From: Notospermus geniculatus
Taxonomy: Eukaryota > Nemertea > Pilidiophora > Heteronemertea > Lineidae
Length of the DNA stretch: 64,000 nucleotides
Assembly: GCA_002633025.1 (NCBI GenBank)
Contig: NMRB01000178.1
Location: 6,964 to 70,963, forward strand
Reading direction: 5' to 3'
Within the stretch, counting starts at the first letter, position 1, and each line of letters begins with the position of its first letter. Positions 47,722 to 60,870 of this stretch are shown here, in pieces. The position numbers were made by a program, and so were the translations under genes. Under the pieces are notes generated by a model that did not search any database, was not told the DNA's origin, and saw nothing but the letters and a program-made list of their open reading frames with translations.

Positions 47722-47802
47722 TAGGATGGGCCGTGGATGGACTGAGTGACTAAGGAAACGTCCGTATTTGTCTGCCATATCTTGGGTTCATATCCTGACT
47801 CA
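47722..47802 (+). repeat. tRNA-derived SINE-like remnant
   Basis: A leucine/serine-tRNA-like box A region (GGACTGAGTGACTAAGG) is followed by TGGGTTCATATCCTG, a box B match. Acceptor-stem pairing is poor, so it is probably a SINE head. Confidence 0.35.
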
Positions 47803-49762
47803 CTTGTTTGTTAAAGGACATCCGAAATGGGAGTGTTTGGAAACCATTGTAGCGGCAGATAAATTGAAGAACGTACATTTGCACATTGTGTTTGAATTCC
47901 GCCTTCTTAAAATAATCATCGATCACGAAAGGTCGTTTTTATAGACGACAGTAGTGGTCTGGCCAGTCTCCGTCCTAATTTATCTGAATTTCTTAGAAAG
48001 GATATGATGAAGTTGAATTAGATATGGCTGATAATGGCACAGACATGTCATTTTGGTTTTGACTAAGAAAGATTCAACGCAATGTACTTGGTGAGTTCTA
48101 TTGTGGCTGGACGTTGCTTGCAAAAAAACATGGCCTTCAAACACATCGATCCGTCATTAAACCATTGCCAGCTATTATGTCGTTAGTAATAATGAAGATA
48201 ATTGTTAACACTCTCATTAACACGTCTCCTTGTTCATTTTTAGGATAATTATGCAAAAAGTTGTCAATTTTCTTCGAAGAATTATGAGATATCATCATTG
48301 CAGGCCTATAATTTTGACCTGCGAATTTCTACTGGAGGAAAATTTTGTTTTTCTCCAAATGAGCCGTGGGAAAAACAGCGAACAAAAGATTATGGATAAG
48401 CAATTTTACTGAAAATGTTGCCCTCTGCATGGTCAATGGTAATTATGGGAAATGAAATTAACAACCATAAATCTTGATCAGTGATATACTGTGTACTAAT
48501 TGATGCGATTAGAACTAAATTGGTGTTGCTGATTATCCTAAGATAGATTTTCGAATATTGATCAATTGATTTTTTGATACTTTTATTAATTCTTATCTAT
48601 GGACGCACCAATTTACCTCTGATATTTTTTCCAAAAATCTGAAAACAGACTTTGTCAATGCCAATCGATTCCTAGGAACAGGTTTAATAAAAGATATTCC
48701 AAGAGAACGATTCTCTGATACCTTATTCTGCCAATGAAAAATTGATAATTTATTTGTAATGTTGGGATCCAGCTCATTATACTTCTTATCTGGGAGCTCG
48801 ACTTGAAAGTGCCAGCCTGAAGAAGACTCGGTTGGGGTCGAAAATTTGCCACTGGAGGACGACTTCGGTTATTATATCATTTTATGTGTCGCCTTTTGTG
48901 CTCTTTTTTGGATATGAAAAATTGAACAGGGCACCTTTACCATACTTTCATCCTTTTACCCCATTTTTTCATTGCCTTGATACATTCAAGTCACGATACT
49001 CTCTTGACAGGTTACAGGCTGTCCACTCCGGGGACGAACCCTGAATGTCAAGTCATTGTTTTCATTAGTAATAAGATGTCCTTTGATTAAACAGTACCTA
49101 CTTTCATCTCAATAATTCTGTCGATCAGATCGGACTGTCTCGAGGAGAGCTGCTCCACTTGACTATCAATTGAGCAGCGAGGCTCAGGTTCGGATAAATG
49201 ATAAATGAAAATACATGTATGTAACGATTCCCCAGTCACCGTATGTTAAAATAGTTTCAGGCAATGCCGCTTGGGAGATTTCTAATCAAACATTGATACT
49301 TACGTTTGCAGTATTGAAGCTTCATCTCCGGGCTGCCCTATAGCGAGCGTGAAATAACGTTAACTAGAGAATGCCGTTTTTTTTCGCAAGATTACCGCAA
49401 AGGTGCCATTGAATTCCGTAGTATTATGCCAAGGTGATGCTACAGCATGTAGTTCACCGTATTTTACGAAACAAAATACTCTCTTCGTTGTTATGAGGGA
49501 AGAACGATAGATGTTTCATTGTGATATCTGAGATGAAAAGGCAAGTCGAAGACGGTGTCGGTTTGTGATTGATGAGAATCAAGTAATTGCCTTCGTATCC
49601 TAGATACTTAAGATTTATGTATGACTGCGGCACAAGCGGGAATTTTTCATTTAGACTACGATAAAAAAATGGTTGTGTGGAAAACATGGAAGTAAAGGGG
49701 CGGGATAGGGACGAAGCTCTGTTGCAAGCGACGGATGGGTGTAAAAAGTAAAAGGACACCTG

Positions 49763-50029
49763 CACTCTTAGCCGAAAAGGTTCTTTGGTGCCACACCAGG
49801 AGAACCCTCTGATTTAAGAACCCTCGGGTTTTTTAAGAACCCTGAGAGGTTCCAGGTAGAACCTTTCCCTCAGAAAAGGGTTCAATCTGGAACCTTTATG
49901 GGTTCTTTGGCGACAGAAAGGTTCTATATGGAACCCTTTCGGGTTCTTTACAGGAGGTTCTATATGGAACCTTAGGGTTCCTCTGGTGTGGCACAAAGAA
50001 CCCCTAAAGAACCTTTTTGGCTAAGAGTG
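49763..50029. repeat. GGTTCT-rich foldback element
   Basis: Ends CACTCTTAGCC...GGCTAAGAGTG. The interior is almost wholly built of GGTTCT/AGAACC words in alternating orientation (AAGGTTCT, GGAACC, GGGTTCTTT), giving many nested hairpins. A shorter relative lies at 51911-51992. Confidence 0.8.
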
Positions 50030-50888
50030 TGATCACATATCCAGTTAATCGTCGAACGTTAATCGGTCACGGGCTGGTTCATTACCAAGGAAAATATTGA
50101 TATAAGATACCTTGGCTTCGATGATATTTTCTTTGGGAATAGCCCAGTAATTGCATCTGTCGTGACTTCAAGTAGAGCCGAGGTCAAACCCGAAGACAAC
50201 ACCACTGTTGCTTCAGGCTACATACATGTACTTTTGAAGAATTCTAATCTATCCAACTACCGGTGTGACAGGGATCAAAGTCCCCCTGGAATAAAAGTCC
50301 GGACTTATGTTCAGCGAGGGATTAGAATATATGGCAAAAGGGACCATGACCATTCGAATATAACCTCACAATAGCGGGCTGTTGTTTGGCGGACTTGCAT
50401 TCCTAGGACGTTGATTGCTGTCACCCCGGCAAACTTTTGTCTTGGGAGCAAACTTCCAACTTCACCAAGAAAAAGATCGTACCGGTACGTAAGTGGTGAT
50501 GGTAATGACAGCAAAATTGGCAAATACTAGTTCTGTACCCTAAAAAGTATGTATGTTCTCAATTAGAAACATTTTGACAAGTCCAATGTTGAATAGACAT
50601 TATGGCTCATAATGAATGTTAAAAAAAGTAATACGATACGCGTTACGTTCCTGTTCCAAACTCGTTTGTGTACATGTACATGTGTGTCAGCTCTAACACT
50701 CTCATAGCCACTCAGATCGTAATATAAAAAATCATAATACCACATATACGTCAAACTCGAGTATATCGAGCCCACAGTTAGAAGTCATAAGTGGATATGA
50801 TATCTGCTTTCCAATTTCTCTCTCAGATATTATGCAGTTACTCGTTTGTTATTGGTTCTGTTTCTCTTGGTGAGATCCGACTGGCATG

Positions 50889-51500
50889 CCGCACTCTTAA
50901 AAAATTCTTGTCACCGCAACTTGTCTGCGAATATTGACGAGATGCTTTAATCGGCCTGACGGGTTACGTCATTCACGACACGATTTACTTGTCATGGCGA
51001 GTCGCACATCTCTGTGACGAGTTCAGTTTGTCCAGATAACAAGATCTCTCGTTATGACGATAAGTTGTAGGTGGCAGGACATTATTGCGCATGCGCATCC
51101 CGCACATCCATCGCTCAATTTCAAACGCTAAGCACATGCCGTCAGTATCGTTGCCTCATTAGCCGCATGGGTTTAGGGGTTATGTCTAGTAGTTTGTAGG
51201 ATGTTTCATAGGTCGTAGGTTCAAATCCCGTCGTAGGCTCTGAAATTTGGTAGTTTTTCTGTCATATGTAGCTGTTGTTAGTACTTGTAACTACCGTATA
51301 ACAACCTCTTGGCGTATAACTTTTAATTTTTGTTTAGCCTGAATGACAAGATGTATTTGTTTCAATGATAAGATGTCTCTTCTCCGAGGATGACAAGTTG
51401 AAAACTTGTCAACTGACAAGATAGACCCTGTCAATTTAAGCATATTCTGAGAACGAGTCCCAGCTTGTCAGTACAACAAGAAATTTTTTAGATTGCGGTC
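50889..51500. repeat. Probable foldback element with TGACAAG words
   Basis: CTCTTAAAAAATTCTTGT at the left pairs with ACAAGAAATTTTTTAGA at the right. CTTGTC/GACAAG words recur inside. A tRNA-like box B (GGTTCAAATCCCG) lies at 51219-51231 without a convincing tRNA fold. Confidence 0.5.
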
Positions 51501-51910
51501 TTTTCCGCTTGCCCCCGCGAACAAGACAAAAATTCGAGAATAGAACCCGGTTCTTTAACACCACAAGTGTTTTTTTTGCGTTACCTCCTTCAGTCTCACC
51601 ATTTATGTGCTACATCTTATCAGCGTATCCGTACAGCCATGGGCATCGTATTCATACTGGTCTGGATTGTAAGAAAGTTAAAAGAAAACTTCCTCAGCAC
51701 TATAACACCAAAGAGACGGTTTCACATCGGCATTCATGCACTCTGCGGAATGTACAATGGTATCAAAACGAAACCAATACCAGAACACGACTATCGCATT
51801 TTGATTTCAACTTTATCGAATGATACTACATGTACATGTACATGTAATATGATGGTTGTACAGAATCTTGGCAGTCTTTCTCTGCCTTTAGAAAGTGTAC
51901 GACAGGTATA

Positions 51911-51992
51911 CACTCTGAGAAATAAAGGTTCTTTGTGCGCTGTGGAGAACCCTAAGGGTGTTTCAGGACTTCAAGAACCTTTATTTGCCTCC
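51911..51992. repeat. Short GGTTCTTT hairpin repeat
   Basis: CACTCTGAGAAATAAAGGTT...AACCTTTATTTGCC, a shorter relative of 49763-50029. It lies inside the open frame 51567-52100, arguing that frame is not a gene. Confidence 0.65.
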
Positions 51993-52633
51993 AAAAATAT
52001 CTCCCATTCTTTTCTTTATCGATACCCATCAGTCTGGGCAAGAGACGTCGAACCTTTTAGTTACGTTTTTTTTTTCGGGCAATCTGTGCTGAATAAATAG
52101 AAAGAGTGCCCAGTTAAAGCGTGATTGAAAAGTTTTTTTAAATTCGATGCCCTAACTTTTAACTGAAGCAATCACTTAAATTGTCTGGGAAGCTTTTAAG
52201 CAAACCGGATCCAGCCGCCTTGATTAGCTCGGTTTCCTCGCATATTGCATCAGTCGGTGGAACTTCCACTCGACAAATAGCAATATTACCATTCCGCAAT
52301 CAAAAGCAAGAATACGTTACACAAATTGATTGTATAATATTTGCATCAGTCACGTAATACCTTAAAAACAACGATGGGACATGAAACAAAATATGTATAT
52401 GGCAGATTCCGAGTGGGATGTCTACCGCTAACTTTATGACTACGACTTCATCATGATAACCTTCTTTAATGGCCATATTGAAAAATGGTGACTGTCACGA
52501 TAAAACGATGTTGTAGAGGTATACATATTGGAATTGACGTTGTACGTTGACGTAAGAGGAAAACATAAAAATTACGTGCAGAAATGAAAGGCATATTCGA
52601 AAATGGTCGCCAACGAATGGCCCTGCCAAAACC

Positions 52634-52691
52634 AATTTAAGATGGCGGCTCTGGCGGCCATATTGAAAATCGGAACACGTCCATTTTCGGA
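52634..52691 (+). repeat. Dispersed repeat copy
   Basis: Inverse of 47534-47591, with AAGATGGCGGCTCTGGCGGC at its left. Confidence 0.8.
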
Positions 52692-55600
52692 GGGAGCGAT
52701 TTGTCCATGCAGCGGCGGTTAGGATTATCTCTGTATGGATAAATGTCCTACACATGAGACCAATGCCTAGTTCCCATTCTTCATATGATGGAGTGGTGGA
52801 CTCAAAGGCACATTTTCTGCGAGGCTTTGGCTTCCTTGTGTGTTTGATTACAGATTGCTCAACTGCCAACAAGTATTAATCAAATGCTCAGTCGCCCACG
52901 AAGATAACAACGCTTTTCCCGCTGACCTGTCATTTCAGCATATCTTTCTAAGGCTGTTCTCTTGGTACATGTATGTACTTCCCTAAACCACACCCTTTTC
53001 TAACCCATCCATCAGCGACCATAGAATATCACGAGGCAAAGCGAAATCATTAGCCCGGATTTATAAATGTGGTTCAATCACGTAATCTGCTATACTGTTA
53101 TCGTGATGAATTGAAAATCTATAGAGCCGATTTGCATGGTAGAAACGGGATATTGTCTTACATGTAAAGACACCATGCTCTAATAAGGCGTGAAAGTCTC
53201 TCTACATTTCATTTGCACTCGTGTTGATGCTGAAAGGTATCCCAACGAATTCAATGCAATCCTAGTCACGTTTACGACTCTAAAGCCTGGGACATGAATT
53301 CCAGATCAGACACGGGGCAAAAGGTGCAGAAGAAAACACTCCAACGTTTCTTTCGACCGCCGTATGCTTGGAGAGTTTCCACGCAGTGAACAGGGCCATT
53401 CGCTTTGTCTCATAAATAATTTTCTCCCCATTGAACAAAACTTATGAACTGCTGGCGCTTTCAGACGGCACTTGAAATTTCCAAATACCTGCTGCGCAGA
53501 ATTTCTGCCGCAAATCGCTTGAATTATTCACCAAAGCCCACCTGAAAACCACAGTAGTTGTAAACGCCCACTTCGGATATCGATCATTTCATTTTTTGAT
53601 GAAAGTGCCTCTGTTGAGGACCCTTCCATCAAACATAATGACTAAGCAGTACAGCAGTCGATTTCATTTTCCATGTAGCTGGCTGTTTCCAAGTTGACAA
53701 TCAATGGAGAAACGTGACCTATATGTATTTTAGGCTGGTGCATCAGCTGATGTTTCAGGCATTGAAAATTTCAAATCGCCCAAACTATTGTAGATGGCGA
53801 CAAATGCTTTGCATTATACATAGGCTACTACTACGAGGCGTTAAATCAATGCATTGACAATGTACTGTAGGTCATCAAAATACATTGCTGGCCAGCCGGT
53901 AATTTAGGTGACAACCCAGGTAATCAATAACAAATTTACTTCAAATCGCAAGAAAGTGAGAAAGTGGTCATGTAGTTACAATGATGTCTGTCCAAAATAC
54001 GTATGTAGGTCACCTAGACGCAAGAAGAAGAATGACCTACTTCCAATAACGAACTCGAAAAAGTCGTTCATCCAGGCTCAATAAGATGAGACTGGCCAAA
54101 TCCCAGCCAGTCGCTTGGAAATAGGCTAGCTAACACCATAAATATATGGTATGATATATTTATGCTAACACACATGATTACCATGACTATTTCAATTGCA
54201 GAAAAAGAGTGAGGTAAAAATTTGGTTACACAGACTGTCAGAGGTAGTTTCACGCCGGGGCCATTCTGATGCCCCCCTAGCTATCAGTATGAGTGTACAA
54301 TCAGCTGACCATGCATTCGTTACAGGTTTACATAGTCTATAGCTGATTTCAGGACCATGTTGCCATCTCAAGAAAATGTCGTACACCTTCTTATATCCAT
54401 ACAAATGGATATAAATCAGCCAAGAGGAAATTACACAGTAATTTTTCTCCCTTGCTTTCATGTCTGTTATTAATCAAACAGACGGACGTTACCCACCATT
54501 CATATCGTGCATACCTTAGCCAGCACACCACATCCTTGATAGTGTGACAAAGCACCAATCAGGTTCCATAAACAGCAAGAAATACTTACCATGGCATGTG
54601 TAATGGTGATATTTTACTGGATTGTCATCTTTACATCCGCGGTTACAATGCTGTAATGAATGACCCCACGATGCAAGATGATTGCGGTCGTGGTTTTTGT
54701 ATGGGAATTCTTGTTCGTGGGACCATTGACCACGGATGGTCACCGCGGCGTGGGCGACTCTTCTACCCTCGGCTGCCGCTTCCCCAACCCTTCATGCTAC
54801 TCTGGCTCTGTACCCGCATATTTAGATAACTTATGTCGTATTCTGTTAGCGTGCTTGAGTGCCTTTCTAATGGATCATTGTACGGGTTTTCACTTTGGAA
54901 GTGGTACTTCTGCACTGTGGACCCAGCTACTCAAGTAAACCAGTTTCCTATACTGTGAGAATTGACTCTTATGCCACGCTTAGCAATGTCTTTGTTGTTC
55001 ACCGTACCACTTTCGCCAAGAGAAATATGGTAGTGGTGAAACATCTCCGGAAGGTCATGAATAGGGCCTGCAGGGTTAGGTTTTCCTACACCGGAATTTC
55101 TGGGACCTCATTCCCGAAGCTCTAGGTCCTTCCCGGTACACAAACAAGTACCGTACCTTGACTCTGGTTAGCACAAATGTCTCTGTACACTCACTCGCAA
55201 CATTTTTCAAAAATTCAGAGTTACAACACCATGCAGGACACATGTCGTCTCGTGTGTACAGGGGAAAAGGAGTTTATCATGAATTAGTGCACGAGAATCT
55301 CGCGAGACATGGACTCATTTCGTACTTCACATCAAGGAGTGAATCGTGCTTTTAAGATACATGTATCAGTCATTCATTCTACCAGTAATATTATTACCGT
55401 ACTCTTTCTAATTCAACGTACTTTCTCGTAGATTTATTAGTGGTGTTGGTGACTGTGACAGGTTACATGTACTAAAATTGCTACAAACTGAATGAACAAT
55501 ATTTCAGACAATATGTATGTACTGGTATATTGTGAATCAGTTCATCGGAAATGACGGAACACCCCATCAATTCAGGATGAGTGCCAGCGGGGCACTTCAT

Positions 55601-58567
55601 GATGGACAAAATTCCAGATGGCCCGAAAATATCGGTTCAAATAAGTACATCTGCATGGATTGTTATAAGTTTATTCAATTGTATTGACGTATATATACAT
55701 GTACAAGTTCACTGACGTTTAATTGGTGTACACTCTGGTCGATTCTCTTCAAGAATTGCTGAGAACTTCTCGCTCGCAACAAATTAAAACGTTCAGCAAA
55801 GCGCGAACCACTTGTCCCGTGTTGGCCTCGGTTCATCTTTTCCATCAAGCTATCTAGTAAGAGCGGTAAAAGTACTCGAGTAATGTCGAGGGGTCAAAGG
55901 AGTGCAACTGCAAGTTGCTGTACCGACGGAGTGCAGAGGGCAGAGGTGGAGATTTGATTGAAGCATCGGTAGATCTGTCGGCGTGGAACTTCTCGCTTGC
56001 GTTGAGAACATACAGACCTGCAAGTCCGAAATGTAATATTTTGCAACGATAGCAGGGAAATCGACGACCACTTGGCAAACACTGAACTGGTGTCCTCGAA
56101 CCTTTGCCGTATGGTGCATTACACATAAGATAGGATGGGCCCGGGACCAGAATCATTGCATTGATTTTGTTCGAAGTTACTCGACCCATTTTCCAGTCGT
56201 CCTTTAATATCGGTCAATGAATGTGAGCAGAAGTTGTAATGGCTTTTAACTTTCCATCAATATCATGTGACTTCAGCCTTCCCCTTGCTGTAGCACTGGG
56301 TTTAGGCAGGCACCCGACTGCAGATGAGAATGCAGACTAATGTCGAACCATTCTGTGCATAAGTGAAATTCTTATTATCGGTTTACTCTTCGCTGTAGAG
56401 TTAATAAACAATGTGGAAGATCAATTTCTCATGAAAGAATTAACATTTATTCTTATTAAAGTATCCCAATGGAACAAAACTGAAAATCTTCTTCTGTCAC
56501 AAACTCCTTGTAATGAACGACTTGAACTATAATGAAAATGGTTTGTTTGCTTTCAAAGAAGTTATGTATGATCTTTCGATATGAGGTATTCGTAGCAGCG
56601 CGATGAAAGTTCTGGTATTTCATTTCCTTTGCTTGGTTTCGAGGTCGATTCTTTCTTCTGTTGGTGATTTATTCACCAGTCTCGGTTGCTCTCCAGCTTC
56701 TTTCCTTCCGTTTCTTCCTTACAAACATCAATCTCGTTGCACTGTTGGTCATTCATTTATGAGAGTCATCTTGTATTGTCAGGTCCGGAGTTCGTGTTTT
56801 GTTACATGCATGCATAGATTATGCACATGAACATGTACGTGCATGCCCATTTAGGATGCATTACTACTTAACACGGCACAAATGTGACGTGGGTTTCCAT
56901 GTACTTAGGAAGAGGAGATGGTCTATGGGTTATATACATACAACACGACAATGGGTTCACCTGCGGCAAAGTACGTTTTTCTGTCCTGTGTTGCTGACAT
57001 TTGACTGTGGTGCTTTGATAGTCAAATGCATGTGGCGTTATGGCTCAGCTTCATTCGCAGAAATTGTTTTCCATTGGCTGGAACAAATCAGTCCACACGC
57101 TTCAGTGAGTCCTGCAGAGGATGGGCTCATCAATTTCGACATCCCAATAATGCATATATTTCAGTCACAACATTGTCAATGCTGGACAAATGTTTTGAAT
57201 CCAAACATGAATTTTATCACCAAATCATCGACCGCTGTCGTGTTGTAAAAGAGCAATGTTTGCTCAGGTTTTAGCATCCCAGCTAATCTCTGCATCAAAA
57301 GCAAATGCACATTGGAATCGGCTGTTGACTTTATGGAGAACGGATGTTCTGGATACAAGGCCACACGACCAATCTGGGCTCCCTAAACAGCTGTACGTTA
57401 CACTGAATAACATATTTCCAATAGGCCGCTGTGTAGCCTAATCGTATTACCTCTGATCACTGCGAAGTTCCCAACTGTCCTTTCGCTATTACAACTCTAA
57501 TTTCACGGAGTGTTCTGACAATGGCCCGCCGATATCTTCATCAGAGCCTCTCATATGTTTTTCGGTATAGAATAGCTAACTGATCCCCGGCCCCCCTGTT
57601 CCGGCTTCATCAGTGGATACTATTGACTTACATCCCGTCATGTCGAGTCAAGTGGACAGCAGTGGGGAATCTCGGAACAATACATGTATGCCCGAGTTGT
57701 ATCCCGCAACAAAAGTGATATCGTTGATGGTAGACTGCGGGGTGATGCTATTCTTTAGCAGTAATCGAGGCCGGGAAACTGGAAATCAGACGTGAAATCA
57801 TGTAGCAAATAGGTAAAATTTGCTCCTGGGGCAAGCATTTCAAAGCAAGGTTGAGTAAATGATATGGAATCCTCGGGAGCTGTGATTCTGTTGGATTCAT
57901 TACACTAAAAGCAATGCATTTTCCTTTTCCTTTTTCATTATCTTGGCTAGTTGCATCCAAAAATGTATCTTGTCATAAGGAAATTAGAAAACGTACATGA
58001 CATTCATGACACTCTTTCAGGACCAGATATCATTGGAAATCAAACGGTTCTTACCGATATATAAAGCCAGCTAAAATGATAGTAGCGAGTCTCTTCAATA
58101 AACCTAGCGTTTATGGAAAATGGGAAAGGTTACATGCAAGCTTCTTTCCTATCCAGTTTTCACCATTGCGACGTCGGCATAATACATGTAGGCTATGCAA
58201 TAACGCTGGCTCTGTCTTCATGATCAATCCAACGCAATTCTTGAAGTAGAATAGTTGTCTCTGTCCCCTGCAATTAGCAGTACATAGTCCTAAAACAGAG
58301 ACTTAATAGAACAGGACTGTTCATGAGGCAATGAAGGACATATACTCACACCAACCTTTCAATGGGCTCCTCTTTTCGCCACATGATTACTCGTGACCTT
58401 CTGATAACTCGCTAAACCAAGGTCCCTCTCGTCCCATGGCGAGATAATGAAACCGAGATAACTAAATGATAGGCTATCAACAGACAGAGGCTGTTTACCA
58501 ACCACTCTTCTGTACAAGTCGTATATAGTGTTGACGGCGGCAACCTGTTAGATGTACATGTACCTAA
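52692..58567. other. No gene recognised apart from one weak candidate
   Basis: Several overlapping frames (55850-56189 minus, 56799-57248 plus) show no domain. A short inverted repeat CATAAATATAT...ATATATTTATG lies near 54137-54164. See the 54660 entry for the only candidate. Confidence 0.35.
54660..54938 (+). CDS. Weak candidate: secreted or membrane-protein exon
   Basis: ATG preceded by an in-frame TGA opens MTPRCK and a strong hydrophobic run (MIAVVVFVWEFLFVG), then a Cys-containing stretch (LGCRFPNPSCYSG). It reads either as a signal peptide or as the fourth membrane segment and second extracellular loop of a rhodopsin-type receptor. Just upstream, in another frame (54591-54653), lies a second hydrophobic stretch (MACVMVIFYWIVIFTSAV). 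No flanking exon was found. The frame past about residue 50 looks non-coding and a GTACCC donor-like site lies there. Confidence 0.2.
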   Translation: MTPRCKMIAVVVFVWEFLFVGPLTTDGHRGVGDSSTLGCRFPNPSCYSGSVPAYLDNLCRILLACLSAFLMDHCTGFHFGSGTSALWTQLLK

Positions 58568-58850
58568 AGGTGCCTACATTGCGTCTTGAAGCAACTCGCG
58601 GCAACTAGCTTTCCGGCGATGGAAGCAACTCGGAGTGACTGATCAGTTGCCGATTTTGTCGACCTGAGCGCGCTTGCGTCTCCGAGCAACTGCCGGATTC
58701 GCTAGTTGAGTGTGCTGTTCGAGTACTGCCAGTTGCTCCGAGTTCCTCTCAATCGCTGAAATGTCGACCTGCGCGTGGTACATGTAGTTTTTTGATCTGC
58801 GACTCATCCGTCGAGTTGCTTCAAGATGCAATGTCAACCTGTAGGCACCT
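58568..58850. mobile_element. Harbinger-like MITE with TAA target duplication
   Basis: AGGTGCCTACATTGCGTCTT and its inverse form the ends (AAGCAACTCG continues the arm). TAA flanks at 58565-58567 and 58851-58853 fit PIF/Harbinger. Interior rich in GTTGC/GCAAC words; 283 bp. Confidence 0.75.
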
Positions 58851-58860
58851 TAACAGGACA

Positions 58861-59196
58861 GAAAATGTACATAGTCTGTTGCGCATGTATTGTACATGTA
58901 CATGTAGGCTACATACAACATGTATTGTACATGTACATGTACATACAACTGTAACTCCCTTCCGTTGTGCAAGTGGGCTAATTTCTTCCAAAGCCAGTCC
59001 AAAGCCGTCAGCCAAGATTTATATCTACATCATTCATAAAAAGCCAATCAGACCTATACTGTCTGGGCTTGTGAATAATTCAATACCAGAGGGGCATTAG
59101 ATTCTGTCACACCGGACCTGCAACCTCTCAGAAAGGAAGCGTTACGGTATACACTGTCATGACTGTGTACTGCACTCCGTCCGTCAACACGCATTA
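58861..59196. other. TACATGTA microsatellite-like region
   Basis: Repeated palindromic TGTACATGTACATGT near 58890-58945. No gene seen. Confidence 0.5.
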
Positions 59197-59437
59197 AAGG
59201 AGTTAGACGCCGAAGTTGTAAACACTCACTCACTGGTTCTCTATCCACGGACGCCTGCGGTGCTGCCACCTATTGTCCGTGATATGTACTGACGTGAATA
59301 TCGTGAGTGAGTTGCATCGGACCGGGAACCAGTCTAACGATCACGGGTGCTGCCACCTGCACGAAGGAATAAAACTAGTTTGCCGACCATATTTGTAAAC
59401 AAACCAGCTTGTTTACAACTTCGGCGTCTAACTCCTT
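59197..59437. mobile_element. TA-flanked MITE
   Basis: AAGGAGTTAGACGCCGAAGT...ACTTCGGCGTCTAACTCCTT is perfectly paired through GTAAAC. TA at 59195-59196 and 59438-59439. The interior has two copies of GTGCTGCCACCT. 241 bp. Confidence 0.85.
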
Positions 59438-59439
59438 TA

Positions 59440-60751
59440 AATGCTTCTGATGAATGTTCTGATCACAGTCTAGCGTTGTTCGTACGGCAGCCCTCTAGTT
59501 GCCCATCTGGGGTGTCGTCTAGACCCGCGTCCAGACTGTCGACATTACTTATCTTCAGGATACTTCTTTTTATATGCATAATCCGGCCATGAATGACTAA
59601 TGTGCCGCAATATAAAAACGACGCCACGCAATGTTCATAAAACACCCGCAGTCATGATAGAAGTTTTAACATCAATTTGCCAAAAGCGGCGAGGGGAAAA
59701 CATTACTCGTGCAATATGCATGAACCATATCAGTGAAATCGTTCATAACCAGTCAATTGGACCACTTCATATTTACGTGACAGCATAGATCACAGCAGAC
59801 GATAGTTATCACGTGACGAGAGGTAATTTCCGCTAGGCTGTTCATTCCCAGCGGAAGCGGTCACTTCAGTTCCTAATACAACGTAGGAGCAAAAAGTAAA
59901 ACACAAGCTAAATTTCCGAATTCATTGATAAGCACGGTGCAGGACTTCTTTGTGCGTCACGTGAGATACAGAAGTCACGTGACGCGACTTTGATCAGAGC
60001 ACTTGAGCGCCGTCTGCCTATTGGCTAGTTGGCTTGTCAGTTTCTCAAACGCCGTTCAGGGTCAAGACATTACACTCGGGAACAGAATTGTTTACCAGGC
60101 CAGAATGTGGCAAACAACGATATATCAAACTAAGAATGTCAGCCTTTATTTAACGACGAGAAATCTAGTTCCGAAGAAGACGCCACGTCTCTGAGAGAAC
60201 AATCGGATGTATCCCAGTAATCCGGAGGCGTCACTCACGGCAATTGCACCAAAACATGCTGATATTATTCTTACGAATCCTGTGCTTTATCCCCAAAAAG
60301 ACAAACAGAAGAAATGATATGCCCATCTATTTGATACCCAGAGGCATCCTAGGTATTCTATCCGAGTAGAGCGAGATCTCTATGATGTTTCGTTGCGGCG
60401 TTATTGTGTTCTTTTGTGTTAAGCCAGTTCATTTCGACATGAATATGGACTCATTGTTTACTTATGTATCGTTGGCTCGGTTTGATAGCATAACCTGACT
60501 AAATATCAAGATGATAATACCCACCTCTTTCTTTGACGATGTGGTTTCGATAAATATTAGAAAAACACTGAAAAACGCCTTGGTTGTTTGCATTTGGGTC
60601 TACCTCATGAATGAAGAAAGCGGATGCATTAAGCTCTGCAACAGTGCAAGGACATTCGACCGCCCAACTTTGATAGCAGAAATGTCTTTTCTGCACTTTT
60701 TAGTCATGTATAAAATGCCAATACGTCTTATGTGGTTGCAGTTGCCACAAG
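59440..60751. other. No gene recognised
   Basis: Short frames only. An inverted CACGTGA word cluster (TCACGTGA-type) lies near 59809-59990. Confidence 0.35.
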
Positions 60752-60870
60752 AGGGAGGTTTCGCAAACGCCCGGTTAGGCCCTACGACGACGTTTATCTA
60801 TTGTGTGGATATACCAAACAATAGATAAACGTCGTCGTATGGCCTAACCGGGCGCTTGCGAAACCTCCCT
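60752..60870. repeat. Foldback repeat family E, copy 2
   Basis: AGGGAGGTTTCGCAAACGCC...CTTGCGAAACCTCCCT with inner GACGACGTTTATCTATTG arms. Related to 37924-38052. Confidence 0.85.

Larger units (their letters stand above)
45961..49762. other. No gene recognised
   Basis: Holds the dispersed repeat at 47534-47591 and a tRNA-like SINE remnant at 47722-47802. Other frames are short or lack splice context. Confidence 0.35.

Noticed and set aside
51190-51240. tRNA gene suggested by GGTTCAAATCCCG
   Set aside because: No matching D-arm or acceptor stem pairing around the box B; sits inside a probable foldback element.
51567-52100. 177-codon open frame on + strand, the longest unexplained one
   Set aside because: It runs through a TACATGTACATG microsatellite and a GGTTCTTT hairpin repeat, so it is very likely non-coding.
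55850-56189. Three overlapping minus-strand frames
   Set aside because: Simultaneously open frames over the same bases reflect low stop density, not a gene.
56799-57248. 149-codon open frame on + strand
   Set aside because: No recognisable domain; a second overlapping frame is equally open; no splice support.
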